In this document: in pieces, positions 21,856 to 32,517 of the stretch
Numbering within the stretch: the stretch's first letter is position 1
Layout of the letters: each line of letters begins with the position of its first letter
From: Dokdonella_A soli
GTDB lineage: Bacteria > Pseudomonadota > Gammaproteobacteria > Xanthomonadales > Rhodanobacteraceae
Direction: 5' to 3'
Length of the DNA stretch: 64,000 nt
Assembly: GCF_039523175.1 (NCBI RefSeq)
Contig: NZ_BAAAEU010000007.1
Coordinates: 124,001 to 188,000, forward strand
Program-made: the position numbers and the translations under genes
The notes under the pieces: generated by a model
The model's database searches: none
Told to the model about the DNA's origin: nothing
Seen by the model: only the letters and a program-made list of their open reading frames with translations

Positions 21856-22599
21856 ATGTCTCGCTGGAAAGCCGCCGCAATCCATCTCTCGATCAGCGCA
21901 GTCATCGGCCTGGTCTCGGCCGCATTGATCTTCGGCGTCTGGTATCCGCCGCCCTACAGCCATGCCGCGGGCGCGGATCAACTGATTCTGCTGCTGCTAG
22001 GCGTGGATGTCGTGCTCGGCCCGTTGCTGACCTTCGTCGTGTTCCGCACCGGCAAGAGAGGGCTGCGTTTCGATCTTGCCGTAATCGCGTTGGCGCAGAT
22101 CTGCGCGTTCACCTATGGCATGTCGGTCGTCGTGCGCGCGCGACCGGCGTTCATCGTGGGTGCCATCGATCGCTTCTCGCTGGTGACAGCCAATGACCTG
22201 ACCGCGGTTGATCTCTCCAAGGCCAGCAAGCCCGAGTTCCGCTCGCCGCCATGGAGCGGCCCTCGTATTGTCGGCGCCGAACCGCCGACCGACATCGCGG
22301 CGCGCAACGATCTTACGTTCAGCGCAGCCGGCGGCAAGGACATTGACAAGTATCCGCAGTACTACGTCGACTATTCCACGGTCACTGCGCAACTACTGGC
22401 GCATGCAAAGCTATTGGATGGACTACGGCAGAAGCATCCTGATTCGATCCAGCAGCTCGACACCTGGCTACACGATCATCGACGCGACGCGGCCAGCGTG
22501 GTCTGGGTACCGATCAACGCGCGACGCGCGGCACTGACGATGCTGCTCGATCGCAGCACCGGCCAGACGCTGGATGCGTTGCCGATCGACCCCTGGTGA
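21856..22599 (+). CDS. TfpX/TfpZ-family type IV pilin accessory protein
   Basis: A 247-residue inner-membrane protein. Three or four hydrophobic segments fill residues 8-95 (HLSISAVIGLVSAALIFGVW, LILLLLGVDVVLGPLLTFVV and VIALAQICAFTYGMSV); a soluble domain of about 150 residues follows. The first part (VWYPPPYSHAAGADQLILLLL) matches the accessory proteins encoded next to pilins that assist pilin stability or assembly. It lies between pilR and pilA, which supports that role. The exact subfamily is uncertain. Confidence 0.82.
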   Translation: MSRWKAAAIHLSISAVIGLVSAALIFGVWYPPPYSHAAGADQLILLLLGVDVVLGPLLTFVVFRTGKRGLRFDLAVIALAQICAFTYGMSVVVRARPAFIVGAIDRFSLVTANDLTAVDLSKASKPEFRSPPWSGPRIVGAEPPTDIAARNDLTFSAAGGKDIDKYPQYYVDYSTVTAQLLAHAKLLDGLRQKHPDSIQQLDTWLHDHRRDAASVVWVPINARRAALTMLLDRSTGQTLDALPIDPW

Positions 22600-23074
22600 C
22601 GAACCCATACAGCAGGAACGGCGAATGCAGGAGTATGCGTGAACGCGACGAAACGGCAGAACTGCCGTTTTACACAACGAAACTGCTCGGAAGGCAAAGC
22701 GCAGTGATGTGCTGAGTGCACTTGGTCCGAAGGGAGCGCGCCAGGCAAGATGGCGCGATTCGAGATGCCGCGCTTCTGATCTCTTCCTAAGCTCCATCCA
22801 GAAGCATCGCGGTCGCATCTGCTCCTGCACAAACAAAAGGCGACCGCAGCTTTCGGCTGTCATGGGCGCGCCAGAAGGTCCGATCTCTCCAGACTTCAAC
22901 CGATAAGCACCGCGGCTGCCGCCGCTCCGATTGGACAAAACCCGGCGCTCGCCCAACAGCCCAAAGCTGTCACACCCTGACAATTTGCGCACGGCCTGAT
23001 TTTCGACCTGAGAACCCCGTCTCAACCTCGAACACCCACTTCCAAAAACCCGCCACCCATCGGCTATTCTCGGC
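22600..23074. other. Intergenic region upstream of pilA with REP remnants
   Basis: No convincing gene. Two degenerate REP-like half units are visible, near 22801-22830 (AGCATCGCGG then TGCTCCTGC) and 22906-22928 (AGCACCGCGGCTGCC then GCCGCTCC). The region otherwise separates the tfpX-like gene from the sigma54 promoter of pilA. Upstream PilR-binding sites would be expected here but were not identified. Confidence 0.5.
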
Positions 23075-23091
23075 TTGGCACGGAAGCTGCT
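23075..23091 (+). promoter_or_regulatory. Sigma54 (RpoN) promoter of pilA
   Basis: TTGGCACGGAAGCTGCT carries the -24 GG and -12 GC dinucleotides with correct spacing (consensus TTGGCACG-N4-TTGCT; only one base of the -12 block differs). It lies about 120 bp before the pilA start and pilSR is 1.4 kb upstream. Confidence 0.85.
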
Positions 23092-23210
23092 GTTGTAGAC
23101 CCGCGAGCCGTCGATTGCCGGGAGCAGAATGCGATCGCGGAAGCGGGCCCGCCTGGCAAGGTTGGCGGCTCTAGGGGCAAACCGTTTCACCCATTACCAG
23201 AGGAATCATC

Positions 23211-23651
23211 ATGAACAAGATTCAGAAGGGCTTCACGCTTATCGAGTTGATGATCGTCGTTGCTATCATCGCGATCCTGGCCGCGATCGCGCTGCCGGCC
23301 TACCAGGACTACATGGTCCGCGCCAAGCTGAGCGAAGTCTTCGTCGCCGGCGACGCTTGCAAGAATTCGGTCGTCGAGTTCTACGAGGGCCAGGGCCATC
23401 TGCCGCCGAACCTTTCGAGCGCCGGCTGCAACAACAACACGACCAAATACATCGCGTCCACGACCATGCCGGCCGCTGGCCAGATTATCGTCACGACTAC
23501 CGCCGCCACCGACCTTTACGGCGCCGCCAGCCTTGCATACGGCCTGCTCCCGACGCCGGTCCCGGCGAACCCAGACGTGCTCCAGTGGACCTGCAACACT
23601 GCAGCCGGCACCACCTTCCCGGCGAAGTATGTGCCATCGCTCTGCCGCTGA
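23211..23651 (+). CDS. pilA: Type IV major pilin PilA
   Basis: Structural subunit of the type IV pilus. A 146-residue prepilin: short basic leader MNKIQKG, cleavage before Phe7-numbered segment KG/FTLIELMIVVAIIAILAA with Glu5 of the mature protein conserved, then the hydrophobic alpha-1 helix. The globular part has a C-terminal disulfide pair (Cys in QWTCNT and CR-end), the usual D-region, plus an earlier Cys pair (DACKN, AGCNNN). AGAGGAA precedes the ATG. Substrate of PilD (35653) for cleavage and N-methylation. Thr/Ala-rich stretches in the C-terminal half could be glycosylation sites, which is inference from the adjacent glycan island. Confidence 0.96.
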   Translation: MNKIQKGFTLIELMIVVAIIAILAAIALPAYQDYMVRAKLSEVFVAGDACKNSVVEFYEGQGHLPPNLSSAGCNNNTTKYIASTTMPAAGQIIVTTTAATDLYGAASLAYGLLPTPVPANPDVLQWTCNTAAGTTFPAKYVPSLCR

Positions 23652-25676
<2,025 letters not shown>

Positions 25677-25868
25677 CGTCGGGGGCGGCCCAATGCAAGC
25701 GGATGCCGATTCTGTCGCTTCATTCGGCCCCGCTGAGATGTGGTGAAGCCCGCCAGTAACAGCCTGCAATGGCGCATGCACTGGACGAGCAATTGAAGTC
25801 GATTCGTGCAACGGGGCAGATGTTGTCTGGCATGCTAGGGCAACTCGCAGATTCATCGGACTGTCACC

Positions 25869-27041
25869 ATGGCCACCACTTCCCACCAACTGCCCTTTCT
25901 CGTCTTCGGAGCTCCGGAAATCGGCGCTGATGAAATCCGCGAAGTCGAAGACTGCTTGCGTTCCGGCTGGCTGGGTACTGGACCTCGCGTAGCCCAATTC
26001 GAGCGCGACTTCGCCACCTACGCGGGTGTCGCCGCGAACCGCGTCGCGGCGCTCAACTCCTGCACTGCTGCATTGCATGTGGCCATGGTGGCCGCTTCAC
26101 TGCCTCCGGGTAGCGAAGTCATCACTACGCCCCTCACGTTCTGCGCGACAGTTAACGCGATCCTGCATGCAGGGTTGACTCCTGTACTGGCGGACGTCGA
26201 TCCATTGACTCAAAACATCGATCCTAACGAGATCGAAGCTGCTATCACGCCGCATACCCGAGCGATCCTGCCGGTGCACTTCGCCGGCCGACCGTGCGCT
26301 ATGGATAAGATCATGGCCATCGCCGAAAAGCACGACCTCGTCGTAATCGAGGACTGCGCACATGCGATCGAAACAGAGTTCCATGGTCGCAAGGCCGGAA
26401 CCTTCGGTGATTTCGGCTGCTTCAGCTTCTATGTAACCAAGAATGTGGTCACCGGTGAAGGTGGCATGATTCTCGGCCGCGACGAAAGCCTGGTCGCTCG
26501 GGCCAAGGTGCTGGCGCTGCACGGCATGAGCAAGGATGCTTGGCACCGCTTCGGCGATGCCGGCTACAAGCACTATCAGGTCGTTGAGTGCGGCTTCAAA
26601 TACAACATGATGGATCTGCAAGCCGCTATCGGCATTCATCAATTGGCGCGCGTCGGAGCGAACTGGCATCGACGCAGGGCGATCTGGTCCCGCTACCAGG
26701 CCGCTTTTGCCAATCTGCCCATCGAATTGCCGGCCGAACCGGAAGCTGATACCCGCCACGCCTACCATCTCTACACGATCAAGGTCGACCGTGAGCGCTG
26801 CGGCATCGGGCGCGATGCGTTTCTCGATGGAATGACCGCGGCGCGAATCGGCGTGGGCGTCCACTATCTGTCCGTTCCTGAACATCCCTACTATCAGCAG
26901 CGTTTTGGCTGTCAGCCGCAAGGCTGGCCAAATGCGATGCAGATCGGACGACAAACGGTGAGTTTGCCCATATCGCCAAAACTCTGCGATGGAGATGTAG
27001 ACCGAGTGATCGACGCAGTGCGCAGTTTGTGTCCGCAATGA
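25869..27041 (+). CDS. DegT/DnrJ/EryC1/StrS-family aminotransferase
   Basis: PLP-dependent enzyme of the sugar aminotransferase family (nucleotide-keto-sugar to amino sugar). 390 residues. PLP-site features: TxPLTFCATVNAIL, Asp162 in VIEDCAHAIE, and the Schiff-base Lys191 in SFYVTKNVVTGEGGM. The C-terminal dimerisation part has HAYHLYTIKVD and GVGVHYLSVPEHPYY, matching PseC/ArnB-like members. It probably supplies an amino sugar to the glycan built by neighbouring transferases; the exact sugar cannot be read from the sequence. A 192-bp spacer without recognised features separates it from the preceding gene. Confidence 0.9.
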   Translation: MATTSHQLPFLVFGAPEIGADEIREVEDCLRSGWLGTGPRVAQFERDFATYAGVAANRVAALNSCTAALHVAMVAASLPPGSEVITTPLTFCATVNAILHAGLTPVLADVDPLTQNIDPNEIEAAITPHTRAILPVHFAGRPCAMDKIMAIAEKHDLVVIEDCAHAIETEFHGRKAGTFGDFGCFSFYVTKNVVTGEGGMILGRDESLVARAKVLALHGMSKDAWHRFGDAGYKHYQVVECGFKYNMMDLQAAIGIHQLARVGANWHRRRAIWSRYQAAFANLPIELPAEPEADTRHAYHLYTIKVDRERCGIGRDAFLDGMTAARIGVGVHYLSVPEHPYYQQRFGCQPQGWPNAMQIGRQTVSLPISPKLCDGDVDRVIDAVRSLCPQ

Positions 27042-27083
27042 AGCCTGCGATTGCGATGGTCGTTGTCCACGCGCCGTCGACCC

Positions 27084-28061
27084 ATGGCGTCTGATGCATT
27101 CGTCGGCATGCGGGGCTTGGTTGCGCGACTGTGCTCGACCGGTACGCGTTGGCCCTGGTTGCGATCGGTGCTCAACGTGCTTCTGGTCGTCGTGGGGCTG
27201 CTTTTCGTGGCGTACGCCCTGCGCGGACAGGTCAACGAGCTCGCTTCGGAAGCAATCGCGATGCCGACCTGGATCTATCCTGTTGTCATACTGCTGGCAA
27301 CTGCCACAGTTGTCCTGACAGCGGCGTTGCACTCCGTCGTCGTTTCGACCATTGCTACGCCCCCCCCCCCTCCTGCTCGCGTGCGGTATGCCTACGCTGC
27401 GAGCCAAGTCGCACGCTACGTGCCGGGGAAGGTGTTCGGCGTGATCCTGGAAACGCAATTGCTCGCGCCAGCGTTGGATCTTCGGCAGGTGATCTCAGCA
27501 ACACTGGTGCAGACGCTATTGACCTACGCATGGGCAGGAATCGGCGCAACGATTGTGTTGTGTGCGCTGGCCACTCACTCGACCTGGATGCTCACTCTGA
27601 TGGCTCCTGTGCTGGCATTGCTGTGGCTGACCCAGCGACGCCGGTGGCTGGAGCGCATCCTGAGTTCCTTGATGCCGAGATTGGGTTCCATCGACAAGCC
27701 GGTTGTTTCGATCGCTGTCGATCGACACCAGGCGTGGCGAGGCACCACGTTGTTGGCCGTCCAGTGGGTTCCGTTCTTCGCCATGTGGGTGCTCCTCTCC
27801 GATCCGGGGCACGGCATGTCTGCAGCGTGCTGGCTCGGAGCGAGCTACCTGCTCGCATCAATCGGTGGCTCGCTGCTGGTGCTGATACCGTCTGGACTGG
27901 TCGTGCGCGAAGCCGCCTTTTTGTGGCTCGGCGGACTTTATGGGCTGCCCGCTGCCTCACTCATGACTTGGGCCATTGTCGTCCGCCTCGCCCTGACGAT
28001 TGCAGATGTACTGACGCTGCCGCTGCTATGGGCTGCTGCACAGAGACGGCCGCGCGAATGA
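27084..28061 (+). CDS. Flippase-like membrane protein (lysylphosphatidylglycerol-synthase TM family) with poly-C tract
   Basis: About 325 residues from the ATG at 27084 (MASDAFVGMRGLVAR); an upstream TTG at 27051 and an ATG at 27108 are alternatives. Eight or so hydrophobic segments. ASQVARYVPGKVFGVILE matches the YxPGK signature of the UPF0104/AglD-like membrane family, whose members translocate or modify lipid-linked sugars. Residues 93-97 are five prolines encoded across a run of eleven C (27360-27370). One C fewer would end translation at 27442-27444. One C more would read through into the next gene's frame. The stop overlaps the start of the methyltransferase by 4 bp (ATGA). Confidence 0.75.
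   Translation: MASDAFVGMRGLVARLCSTGTRWPWLRSVLNVLLVVVGLLFVAYALRGQVNELASEAIAMPTWIYPVVILLATATVVLTAALHSVVVSTIATPPPPPARVRYAYAASQVARYVPGKVFGVILETQLLAPALDLRQVISATLVQTLLTYAWAGIGATIVLCALATHSTWMLTLMAPVLALLWLTQRRRWLERILSSLMPRLGSIDKPVVSIAVDRHQAWRGTTLLAVQWVPFFAMWVLLSDPGHGMSAACWLGASYLLASIGGSLLVLIPSGLVVREAAFLWLGGLYGLPAASLMTWAIVVRLALTIADVLTLPLLWAAAQRRPRE
27360..27370 (+). repeat. Homopolymeric run of 11 C inside the flippase-like gene
   Basis: Eleven consecutive C (27360-27370) followed by TCCT, in frame as Pro codons in the reading given. Runs of this length are prone to slipped-strand mispairing and are a classic basis of phase variation in surface-glycan and pilus genes. Confidence 0.9.
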
Positions 28062-28897
28062 GCCAATCCAAGAAAGAAGGAACCAGTCACGAATTTGACG
28101 CGGAATCGCACCTGAGATCGGATTGGGCCGCGCGACAGCACGCGCTCGGCAACGTGCCTCAAGCCGTGCTGCTGAGAAATCTGCCGCCTCGCCTCAATCT
28201 GCTGATCGACACCTGGCACCGATCGCTGCTGCGATGGTCGCTCGCTCCGCTTGAGCGTACGCGATCGACGTGGATCGCCGATCTGGGTTGCGGCTATGGC
28301 CGCGTGGTGAACGAGGTCAAGGCCATGGGTTTCGAGAACATCATCGGGTTGGACTACGAGGCCGGCTTCTGCCGCCAATACCAGTTAGATCACGGGCACG
28401 CGGTTCAGGGGTCAATTGCGCAACCTCCATTCGCGGCGGGCAGCCTGTCAGGTGCATACGCGATCACTGCATTTATGTATGTCGGGCTCGAGCGCGCGAT
28501 TGACGGCATCGGGATGCTCGATGCAAGCCTGTCGCCCGGCGCGCGCATCCTAATATTGGAAGCCGGCGCAGAATTCAACGGCTTATCGAGATATATCTTT
28601 CGCCAAAAGCGAACTCAGTCGCTCGCGGTCAACGGATTCAGCCGCTCGGAACTCGGCAAAACGCTACTGCCTGACGGATGGCGAAAGATCGCCTCCGGAA
28701 GCAACGCCGGAATGACCATGCTGCTGCCCTTGCTGATGACCTTCCATCGATGGCCGCGTGTGTTCAACGCACTAGCAAAGGCGGCCATGCACCTTGACCG
28801 ACCACGAGTTGGATTTCGTGACCGCGGAGTGCGGAGCTTTGGCCTTCACCGTTGGGTGCTGTGCGAGAAACCGTTCAACTCAGCACCGGCGAGATAA
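28058..28897 (+). CDS. Class I SAM-dependent methyltransferase
   Basis: 279 residues. Motif I IADLGCGYGRVVNEVKAMG, acidic residue at the end of strand 2 (IIGLDYEAGF), and a later ILILEAGAEFN strand show a Rossmann methyltransferase of the Methyltransf_11/25 type. The N-terminal 60 residues are helical and basic. Translationally coupled to the flippase-like gene by ATGA (28058-28061), so it shares its operon and any phase variation. The acceptor is probably a sugar or lipid-linked intermediate, from context only. It overlaps the convergent methyltransferase gene by 18 bp at their 3' ends. Confidence 0.85.
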   Translation: MSQSKKEGTSHEFDAESHLRSDWAARQHALGNVPQAVLLRNLPPRLNLLIDTWHRSLLRWSLAPLERTRSTWIADLGCGYGRVVNEVKAMGFENIIGLDYEAGFCRQYQLDHGHAVQGSIAQPPFAAGSLSGAYAITAFMYVGLERAIDGIGMLDASLSPGARILILEAGAEFNGLSRYIFRQKRTQSLAVNGFSRSELGKTLLPDGWRKIASGSNAGMTMLLPLLMTFHRWPRVFNALAKAAMHLDRPRVGFRDRGVRSFGLHRWVLCEKPFNSAPAR

Positions 28898-29659
28898 GGG
28901 CTTCCCAGGTGATTTCCAGAGCAGCCAGATGTAACCGGGAAACGCCCAATAGGCAGTACGTTGGATGAAGCGCGCCAGGGCAAGTTTGCGGACGGAAAAC
29001 AGATATTCGGCTTCATATCTTGCGGGCTCATCAAGCACCCGGCTGGTGATGTCCTCAATCTCGAAACGCGCCACGAGGCGACGCAGTTGCAAGAACGTCA
29101 TGTGCCGTTCGTAGTAATAATCGCCACGACCGAGCATGCGCAGGTAACGATGCGCCCAACTGACCGGAATCATCGAAAGCAGCGGCAACTTGTAATGCTG
29201 CTCGATCGGATTCAGCCGGTTCGTCGCCGCGAAGTAGCAAGCGCCACCTGGTTTGAGCACGCGCTCAATCTCGCTCATCAGCCGCATCGGGTCAGGCACA
29301 TGCTCGTACACCTGCGCGCAGAGGACGATGTCGAAGCTGGCATCGGGGGCATCGATATTCATCGCGTCACCGACTTTGAAGACCAGATTGGATGCGACGT
29401 GGTTGCGCTGCGCGAACTGGACCGCCTTGGTGTCAATATCGATCCCGGTCAGCGAACCCACGTACGGTGCAAGCTCCGCGTCGATGATGCCGGTTGAGCA
29501 TCCGACGTTGAGCACGCTGCTGCGGCTGAGCCTCTCGCCGAATGCTTCGGTCAGGATCAATCGCGTGGTAGTGGCCTTGCGCACGCGCCCTTCATCCGAA
29601 TACATCTCGGCATGACTTTCGGCGAAGTCATGCTGGTAGCCGCGCTTGCTGTCAGACAT
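28880..29659 (-). CDS. Class I SAM-dependent methyltransferase
   Basis: 259 residues from the ATG at 29659 (MSDSKRGYQHDFAESH). Motif I VLNVGCSTGIIDAELAPYVG, strand 2 end LTGIDIDTKAV, motif II region DIVLCAQVYEHVPDP and VLKPGGACYFAATNR give a canonical Methyltransf_11 core. A hydrophobic C-terminal segment (AYWAFPGYIWLLW) may contact the membrane, as in enzymes acting on lipid-linked glycans. The start overlaps the end of the upstream glycosyltransferase gene by 8 bp, so it is the last gene of a four-gene minus-strand operon (GT2-methyltransferase-GT4-methyltransferase). Confidence 0.87.
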   Translation of the reverse strand: MSDSKRGYQHDFAESHAEMYSDEGRVRKATTTRLILTEAFGERLSRSSVLNVGCSTGIIDAELAPYVGSLTGIDIDTKAVQFAQRNHVASNLVFKVGDAMNIDAPDASFDIVLCAQVYEHVPDPMRLMSEIERVLKPGGACYFAATNRLNPIEQHYKLPLLSMIPVSWAHRYLRMLGRGDYYYERHMTFLQLRRLVARFEIEDITSRVLDEPARYEAEYLFSVRKLALARFIQRTAYWAFPGYIWLLWKSPGKPLSRRC

Positions 29660-30821
29660 CACACTGGTCCTGCTGGCGGTCGGGCAACAACCGCAGAATT
29701 TCTGGAACAACTACGGTGTTCATATCGAACCGTGACTCCATTCTGGACAACGCCTGCGAACAATGACATGGCGCTCTGTCCAAAGCGCCCCTCATGGCAC
29801 GAGCAAATGCATCCGCGGTCACGTCGGAAGCCATGTGACCTATTCCGTGATCGATGATCAATCCGGGCAAGTCTCCCACAGGCATCGAAACCACAGGCAA
29901 CTGCATCTTCATTGCATCGGAGAACACAACCGGAATGCTCTCGATGCGCGATGGCAGCAGTAGATAGTCCGCATCCGCCAGCGCGGCGGTCGCGTGCACG
30001 CGATCCAGGAATCCGCTCAGACGAACCGGGCGTTGTGCAGCCTCAAGCGCCTGTACGCGCTCACGAACGAGTGTTTCCATGGGGCCACCACCAGCAATGC
30101 GCACTTCAGAGATGCGCGTCCAATCATGGTCGTCCAGCAGCGCCAGCGCGTCGAGCAGCAGATCGATTCCCTTGTTCTGGTGCCAACGCCCGAGGAACAG
30201 AAATCGATACGGCGGAGTCGATGCCAGCGGTCGGGTGCGTTGCCCCTCGAGTCTCCGCGTGCTGGGAAGGAATGTGAATGGCCGTCCGCCAATACGAGTG
30301 GCGTCCTGGCCCAACTCCAAACCATCCGCGAACCGATTCGCTGCTCCGCGAATCACGCTGCGCAGCACCGTGCGCACGCCCGGAATCTTCCCAAGCGACC
30401 AGATATCGCTGCCCAGCGCCCAAACAGAATACGGCACACCGCTGGCGCGCGCCGCACTGCGGGCCCAATATCCGGATGGAAGTACCCACAAAGCGAAGAT
30501 ATGTGCTGTTGGGCCGGCTTCCACCGCTCGCCGGGTTGCCTGCGCTCCTTCGCGTAACACACGGATGGTTTCGCACGCCTCCAAGGGGCGCCATGGCTTG
30601 AGTGTCGACAGCGGCTTGGCAGGCGATGCGTAACGGAATACTTCGAAGCCCGGCGCCCATTCTTCACGAACCGATTGCTGCCCAGGGGCAACAACACGGA
30701 TTGGCACGTGTTGCGCCAGATCTTCGGCCAGATCGCTGACAAATGATCCTGCCGCCTCGCTGCCGTCGCCATGGATCGGGAATGAGGTCGTCACTAGTAC
30801 CAACGCAGGACGCAGACTCAT
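29652..30821 (-). CDS. GT4-type glycosyltransferase
   Basis: 389 residues from the ATG at 30821 (MSLRPALVLVTTSFPIHGDG). The N-terminal GT-B half has the flexible Gly/Ser loop after strand 1 (FPIHGDGSEAAGSFV). The C-terminal donor half shows FLFLGRWHQNKGIDLLLDAL and the E-x7-E-like nucleotide-sugar site in LPSRIESIPVVFSDAMKM, followed by PVVSMPVGDLPGLI. It is therefore a retaining glycosyltransferase of the Glycos_transf_1 group, acting at the cytoplasmic face of the membrane on a growing glycan. Donor and acceptor cannot be told. Start overlaps the preceding methyltransferase stop (ATGA, 30818-30821). Confidence 0.88.
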   Translation of the reverse strand: MSLRPALVLVTTSFPIHGDGSEAAGSFVSDLAEDLAQHVPIRVVAPGQQSVREEWAPGFEVFRYASPAKPLSTLKPWRPLEACETIRVLREGAQATRRAVEAGPTAHIFALWVLPSGYWARSAARASGVPYSVWALGSDIWSLGKIPGVRTVLRSVIRGAANRFADGLELGQDATRIGGRPFTFLPSTRRLEGQRTRPLASTPPYRFLFLGRWHQNKGIDLLLDALALLDDHDWTRISEVRIAGGGPMETLVRERVQALEAAQRPVRLSGFLDRVHATAALADADYLLLPSRIESIPVVFSDAMKMQLPVVSMPVGDLPGLIIDHGIGHMASDVTADAFARAMRGALDRAPCHCSQALSRMESRFDMNTVVVPEILRLLPDRQQDQCDV

Positions 30822-31540
30822 GACTTGGTCGCAGCGAGCTGATAGCCAGCAGTTATGGCGTCCCACGATGGCAGGAGCCGCCCGGCCAACCAGGCGATCA
30901 AGTTCACCAAGGGGATCGCCACAATCACAAACGGCACAAGAAGCATACTAGGACTGCGCTGCTGGAAGGCTCGCAATGACATGCCGCCTAGTGCGAGACA
31001 GGCGATCAGGCCCGCACTTTCCGCTGAACCTTGCATCGGTGTCAGCGCGTCGACGCGCAGGCCGACTGCATTAATATCGCGGGTCAAGCCGTGAATGGTC
31101 AGCCGCTGGTAGTCGTGCGGAGCATCGTGGATCGGATAGAGAAAGGGCATGGACAACAGCAGACGGCCATTGGGTCGCAGGACGCGAGCGATTTCCTGCA
31201 GCGCCTCATGCGGCCGACGCAGGTGTTCCATGACTTCTAGAATCACGACCGTATCGACTGATGCATCCGCCAGTGGCAGCTGGCTAGCATCAGCGAACAG
31301 ATCCGGCCGGGCACCATACATGTGCTTGCCCGTGGCAAGGTAGTCCAGGCCGATATAGTCGCTTCCTTGCGGCAGCTGTTGCTCGATCCAGCGATCGGCG
31401 CAGCCAATGTCCAGGATACGGCCATGCGCGACTTGAGCGACCCAGCGGCCGGTGACTTCATTGCCGCCGAGCAGCCATTGCGGGTGCAGAGGCGTCCGGC
31501 GCAGATAGTTGGCGATTCGCCGGATGGCCTCGGCTCGCAT
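30818..31540 (-). CDS. SAM-dependent methyltransferase with C-terminal membrane anchor
   Basis: 240 residues. Motif I RILDIGCADRWIEQQLP, strand 2 YIGLDYLATG, motif II DTVVILEVMEHLRRPHEAL and VLRPNGRLLLSMPF identify a Methyltransf_11-type enzyme. After the catalytic domain a hydrophobic stretch (MLLVPFVIVAIPLVNLIAWL) predicts membrane attachment. Two bases separate it from the GT2 gene upstream and it overlaps the GT4 gene by 4 bp, so it is tightly coupled. Likely methylates a lipid-linked sugar or polymer terminus; inference from context. Confidence 0.86.
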   Translation of the reverse strand: MRAEAIRRIANYLRRTPLHPQWLLGGNEVTGRWVAQVAHGRILDIGCADRWIEQQLPQGSDYIGLDYLATGKHMYGARPDLFADASQLPLADASVDTVVILEVMEHLRRPHEALQEIARVLRPNGRLLLSMPFLYPIHDAPHDYQRLTIHGLTRDINAVGLRVDALTPMQGSAESAGLIACLALGGMSLRAFQQRSPSMLLVPFVIVAIPLVNLIAWLAGRLLPSWDAITAGYQLAATKS

Positions 31541-31542
31541 GC

Positions 31543-32397
31543 TCAGTTCTGGCCGCTCTTGCTATAGACCAGAGCCGTGATCTGCTCGGAAATCAACCCG
31601 ATCAGGAACACGATCACCGCCGCACTGAATAGCAGCGTGCTCATGTTGGTGAAACGGTGATCGGTGATGAAGGTGTAGATGTAGTGTCCGAGCCCGAGCA
31701 GGAAGAATACGGCGCTGGTCGGCACGAACAACTTCAGTGGCGAATACAGCGTCGCGATCTTGAAGATGATCAGGAAGAATCGGATGCCGTCGCGCAATGG
31801 ACGGATATGACTCTTGCCGACACGTTTTGCCACCGGTATCGGCTCGTAGGCGACCGCATAGGCGCTGCGGAAGAACGCCATCGTGATCGTGGTCGGGTAC
31901 GAAAAGCCGTTCGGCAGCAAGTGCAGGAACTCGCGGAACTTGTCGGCGCGCACGGCACGGAAGCCCGAGGTCAGGTCGCGCACCGGGAAGTTCGTCATGC
32001 GGCTCGCCAGCCAGTTGTAGAGCGCGTTGGCGACGCCGCGGCTCACGCCGGCCTGGCCCGACCAGTCTCGCGCGCCAACGACCATGTCGAACCCTTCATC
32101 CAGGCGTTGCAGCAGCCGCTCGATCAGGCCCGGATCGTGCTGGCCATCCGCGTCCATGAAGACGAGCACATCACCGGTCGCCGCGCGCGCGCCGCGCTTG
32201 ATCGCCGCGCCGTTGCCCATCGAATAGGGTTGGCGCACGACTTGCACCGAATTGCGTGTGCACAATGCCACGCTGTCGTCGGAGGAGCCGTCGTCGACGA
32301 CGATGATCTCGGCGTCGGGCTGGGCCTGCCGAAGTCTGGGAAGCAGACCGGCCAAGGCCGCCGCCTCGTTCCTGGCCGGCAAGATGATGCTGAGCAT
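31543..32397 (-). CDS. GT2 glycosyltransferase, dolichyl/polyprenyl-phosphate mannosyltransferase type
   Basis: 284 residues from the ATG at 32397 (MLSIILPARNEAAAL). GT-A fold motifs: IIVVDDGSSDDS for nucleotide binding and the metal-binding DxD in VFMDADGQHDPG. The middle has GARDWSGQAG and DLTSGFRAVRADKF, characteristic of DPM1/GtrB-like enzymes that load a sugar onto polyprenyl phosphate. Two hydrophobic helices end the protein (SAVFFLLGLGHYIYTFI and LFSAAVIVFLIGLISEQ). First gene of the minus-strand operon, divergent from pilB with 120 bp between starts. Such a lipid-linked sugar could be the donor for the GT-C-like protein downstream of pilA; this link is inference. Confidence 0.9.
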   Translation of the reverse strand: MLSIILPARNEAAALAGLLPRLRQAQPDAEIIVVDDGSSDDSVALCTRNSVQVVRQPYSMGNGAAIKRGARAATGDVLVFMDADGQHDPGLIERLLQRLDEGFDMVVGARDWSGQAGVSRGVANALYNWLASRMTNFPVRDLTSGFRAVRADKFREFLHLLPNGFSYPTTITMAFFRSAYAVAYEPIPVAKRVGKSHIRPLRDGIRFFLIIFKIATLYSPLKLFVPTSAVFFLLGLGHYIYTFITDHRFTNMSTLLFSAAVIVFLIGLISEQITALVYSKSGQN

Positions 32398-32517
32398 GGC
32401 TACCCTGGCAGTAAAAGATTCTGTGTACTGGCTCCCTATACTGCCCGCAGGGAGTACATTCGGCAACGTATTTAGGGTAGATTCAGTCCTATTTACGAGG
32501 GGTTACACAGTATTCCT

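Noticed and set aside
27131..28897. A 588-codon frame that appears to fuse an upstream region to the methyltransferase
   Set aside because: The first 309 codons are out of frame with the flippase-like gene and carry no hydrophobic segments or domains. The true methyltransferase starts at 28058. The frame is noted only as the product that one extra C in the poly-C tract would create.
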